A stretch of DNA of 5,382 bases from Gallionella sp. GTDB taxonomy: Bacteria > Pseudomonadota > Gammaproteobacteria > Burkholderiales > Gallionellaceae. Position numbers and translations under genes: made by a program. The notes beneath the pieces are model-generated. The model had not been told where the DNA came from and did not search any database. It was given only the letters and a program-made list of their open reading frames with translations. Below, piece by piece: positions 4,072-5,382 of this stretch (the first letter of the stretch is position 1; every line of letters begins with the position of its first letter). The stretch spans positions 1-5,382 of the forward strand of contig JAUSMR010000002.1 of assembly GCA_030645955.1 (NCBI GenBank), written 5' to 3'.

Positions 4072-4155
4072 GCAATAGAGGTTTGGAAGTTTCGTTCGAT
4101 GTCGGTGTGCGAGGATGGTGCGAATGTGCCTCAGGCAAAAAAAGGCGATGTATGA
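4072..4155 (+). pseudogene. Internal fragment of a WcaJ-type sugar transferase gene
   Basis: In the frame 4072-4155 the DNA reads A-I-E-V-W-K-F-R-S-M, then E-D-G-A-N-V-P-Q-A, K-K-G-D, and stops with TGA at 4153-4155. 'VWKFRSM...EDG....QA...D' is the conserved stretch in the cytoplasmic catalytic domain of undecaprenyl-phosphate glucose phosphotransferases (WcaJ and relatives), located before the DELPQ motif. Only about 27 codons survive. They are in the same frame as the PYYPQW end of the wcaI relic, so a deletion joined the two. The KFRSM motif and codon choice differ from the intact sugar transferase that starts 72 bases later, so this is not a duplicated part of that gene. Confidence 0.7.
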
Positions 4156-4226
4156 ATTACGCCGCTATTGCGCCATCCTTGCAAGGAGTTGGCTTTGATT
4201 TTTTTATCTGTATTGGATTGCATGTC

Positions 4227-4949
4227 ATGAATAACAAACCAGAACCCAAAGAAGCCTTTCCCTATAAACCTCCAACCGAAGAAATCAAGCAGAAATATCA
4301 TCATATTTTCGAGCTCGACAAACCCTTGCCGGGGCGCTTTTTTAAGGTGTTGTTTGATAAATTGGTGGCGTTATTGCTGCTTCTTGCTGCAGCACCGGCG
4401 CTGTTATTGCTCAAGATTGCTTATCTCCTTGAAGGCTGGCTGATCCCAGAGAATGCGGGGCCGATGTTTTTTTATTACAACGCGGTGAGTGCGGGGAAGA
4501 TTGTTCCGAAATACAAAATTCGCTTGATCAAGACGAAATATATCGATCCGGAAGGTGCGAAGCGGCACGATTGGATTGCATATTCGGCCGAGTGGACGCC
4601 GGATAGCCGGACCCATGTTGGGCAGTTTGCGAAGAAATTTTATCTGGACGAGTTGCCGCAATTTTATAGTGTGCTTATTGGGGATATGAGTATTGTTGGT
4701 CCGCGCCCCTTGTCAGTGTTGCACTATGAGCGGGATCGAGCGCAGGGGAATGTGACGCGGTTTCTCATCAAGGGGGGATTGTTGGGGTTGGGGCATATCA
4801 ACAAAGGCACGGCAGAGATGGGTAACCCGGTATACGAGTATGAGTATGTCGATCAATACCTGAAGCGCTCTTCGTTGGGTTTGTTGATGCTGGATTTATG
4901 GATCATCTGGCGGGGGATTGTGGTGATTGTGAAGGGTGGCGGGTACTGA
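4227..4949 (+). CDS. Bacterial sugar transferase (monotopic phosphoglycosyl transferase)
   Basis: This 240-residue enzyme of the bacterial sugar transferase family moves a sugar-phosphate from a nucleotide sugar to undecaprenyl phosphate, the first membrane step of EPS or O-antigen assembly. One hydrophobic segment (about 38-66, FDKLVALLLLLAAAPALLLL) has the Asp and central Pro typical of the re-entrant helix anchoring PglC-like enzymes. The catalytic Asp141-Glu142 lies in YLDELPQF, followed by GDMSIVGPRPL (152-162). The usual KFR(S/T)M is replaced by YKIRLIK (96-102), which may mark a distinct subfamily. I chose ATG 4227 (MNNKPEPKEAF) because the family-like sequence starts there. The frame is open upstream to 4047, but that part runs through a relic in another frame; ATG 4152 is possible. 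No strong ribosome binding site precedes 4227. The substrate cannot be predicted. Confidence 0.88.
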   Translation: MNNKPEPKEAFPYKPPTEEIKQKYHHIFELDKPLPGRFFKVLFDKLVALLLLLAAAPALLLLKIAYLLEGWLIPENAGPMFFYYNAVSAGKIVPKYKIRLIKTKYIDPEGAKRHDWIAYSAEWTPDSRTHVGQFAKKFYLDELPQFYSVLIGDMSIVGPRPLSVLHYERDRAQGNVTRFLIKGGLLGLGHINKGTAEMGNPVYEYEYVDQYLKRSSLGLLMLDLWIIWRGIVVIVKGGGY

Positions 4950-4975
4950 TGCTGCGCTGGTTGTTGGTGAGAGGG

Positions 4976-5063
4976 AAAGGCTTTTTTGGATAGAGGCGTC
5001 TAGATTGTCACGTCGCTTCCTGCCGCGCTTCGCTCGCAGCTAAAGGCTTTTTCGCAATGACGG
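4976..5063 (+). repeat. REP-like repeat copy 5 with flank and nested 18-bp insertion
   Basis: The flank aaaggcttttttggatagag (4976-4995) matches the flank of copy 3 (502-520). The core starts CTAGATTG (5000) and contains CTGCCGCGCTTCGCTCGCA. It should continue directly to ATGACGG, but 18 bases (5039-5056, gctaaaggctttttcgca) intervene. These create a 5-bp direct repeat TCGCA at 5034-5038 and 5052-5056. The inserted 'ctaaaggctttt' resembles the repeat's own flank. Confidence 0.65.
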
Positions 5064-5130
5064 TGGTTTTGGATTGCAGCCACAAAACTCACAACCTGCC
5101 CGGCAAGTTCCTTTCGCATATGCAGGCACT

Positions 5131-5186
5131 GGTAGGACGGGCTCTGCCCGACATTATTTATCGGCGGCGGGTAGAACCCGCCCTAC
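5131..5186. repeat. Dual-hairpin palindromic element (GTAGG...CCTAC type)
   Basis: The outer arms GTAGGACGGG (5132-5141) and CCCGCCCTAC (5177-5186) are complementary except at one position. Inside are two smaller hairpins: CGGGC-TCT-GCCCG (5138-5150) and GGCGGGT-AGA-ACCCGCC (5166-5182). The element is about 55 bp and could fold as a cruciform or clover shape. It ends within 10 bases of the point where glycosyltransferase similarity begins (5194), so it may mark the break that truncated that gene. The region 5064-5130 between the repeats shows no gene. Confidence 0.65.
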
Positions 5187-5193
5187 AAAACCG

Positions 5194-5382
5194 GCGAGCC
5201 TCAATCCGGGCAATGATCTGGCAGAGTTGATACAAAGAGAAGGTGTTGGGCGAGCCTGCACGGATCACTCGGCGGAGACGTTGCAGCGCCTGGCAATTGA
5301 ACTCGCGGATGAGATTGCTGCTGGAAAAAATGTGTCTGCCCGTTGCCGTGCATTGTCGGCAAAGCTGTTTTCGCCAGAGGCG
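5194..5382 (+). pseudogene. Right-hand copy of the glycosyltransferase C-terminal fragment
   Basis: From 5194 the frame reads A-S-L-N-P-G-N-D-L, A-E-L-I-Q-R-E-G-V-G, then RACTDHSAETLQ and on to the window end. From 5249 it is identical to the left-hand copy. 'NPGNDL..LI..E..G' is a recognisable stretch of the donor-binding domain of GT4 enzymes, shortly before the C-terminal helix. Upstream of 5194 the sequence becomes a palindromic repeat with no enzyme-like residues, so about 80% of the gene is missing here. No start codon or ribosome binding site fits. If the molecule is circular, this joins directly to 3-170 and makes a relic of about 75 codons ending at 170. Confidence 0.65.
5249..5382. 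repeat. Right copy of the 134-bp terminal direct repeat
   Basis: This stretch equals 1-134 exactly, in the same orientation. If it is an assembly overlap, the unique circular length is 5248 bases. Confidence 0.97.

Noticed and set aside
4047..4226. N-terminal extension of the sugar transferase ORF to ATG 4047
   Set aside because: Bases 4072-4155 encode a WcaJ-type fragment in a different frame, so the extension is an accidental reading of a relic. Family-like sequence starts at 4227.
1..5382. Plasmid or phage genome inferred from the terminal repeat
   Set aside because: There is no replication initiator, iteron array, partition, relaxase or capsid gene. Terminal identity alone is equally explained by assembly or by a duplicated gene end.

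Overview
The window looks like a decayed and heavily rearranged piece of an exopolysaccharide (EPS) or O-antigen locus from a proteobacterium. My best guess is a betaproteobacterium. That rests on the style of the WcaI-family glycosyltransferase, the toxin-antitoxin (TA) pairs and the abundance of 'CAATGACGG'-type palindromic repeats; no marker gene settles it. All recognised genes are on the + strand.

Layout from left to right: (1) 3-170 is the C-terminal end of a GT4-type glycosyltransferase, overlapping by ATGA the start of a short truncated ORF (167-292). (2) 254-559 holds several REP-like repeat copies and a short fragment that may derive from a glycosyltransferase N-terminus. (3) 571-1256 is a complete TA pair with its own promoter: a DUF2281-type antitoxin and a PIN-domain (VapC-like) toxin. 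(4) 1288-2718 is a WcaI-family glycosyltransferase that reads through at least two in-frame repeat insertions and has a 1-base frameshift near its 3' end. (5) 2719-3110 has no gene but holds a tight series of five GC-rich stem-loops. (6) 3111-3754 is an MNT nucleotidyltransferase/HEPN (MntA/HepT) TA pair with overlapping genes. (7) 3880-4155 contains two adjoining relics: the N-terminus of a second wcaI-like gene, joined in frame to an internal piece of a WcaJ-type sugar transferase gene. (8) 4227-4949 is an apparently intact phosphoglycosyl transferase of the bacterial sugar transferase family, which would start assembly of a lipid-linked oligosaccharide. (9) 4976-5186 holds further repeats. 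(10) 5194-5382 is a second copy of the glycosyltransferase C-terminal fragment.

The first 134 bases are identical to the last 134 (1-134 = 5249-5382). The sequence is therefore either a circular contig of 5248 unique bases with an unmerged overlap, a collapsed tandem unit, or an accessory segment between two direct repeats. No replication gene or origin is recognisable, so calling it a plasmid is not supported.

Functionally, the sugar transferase and the WcaI-type enzyme would act in succession on undecaprenyl-phosphate-linked sugars at the inner face of the cytoplasmic membrane. The two TA modules have no role in that pathway; they more likely stabilise the region or entered it as mobile modules. 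The dominant theme is erosion: duplicated gene ends, fusions of relics, and repeats that have landed inside genes without closing the reading frame.
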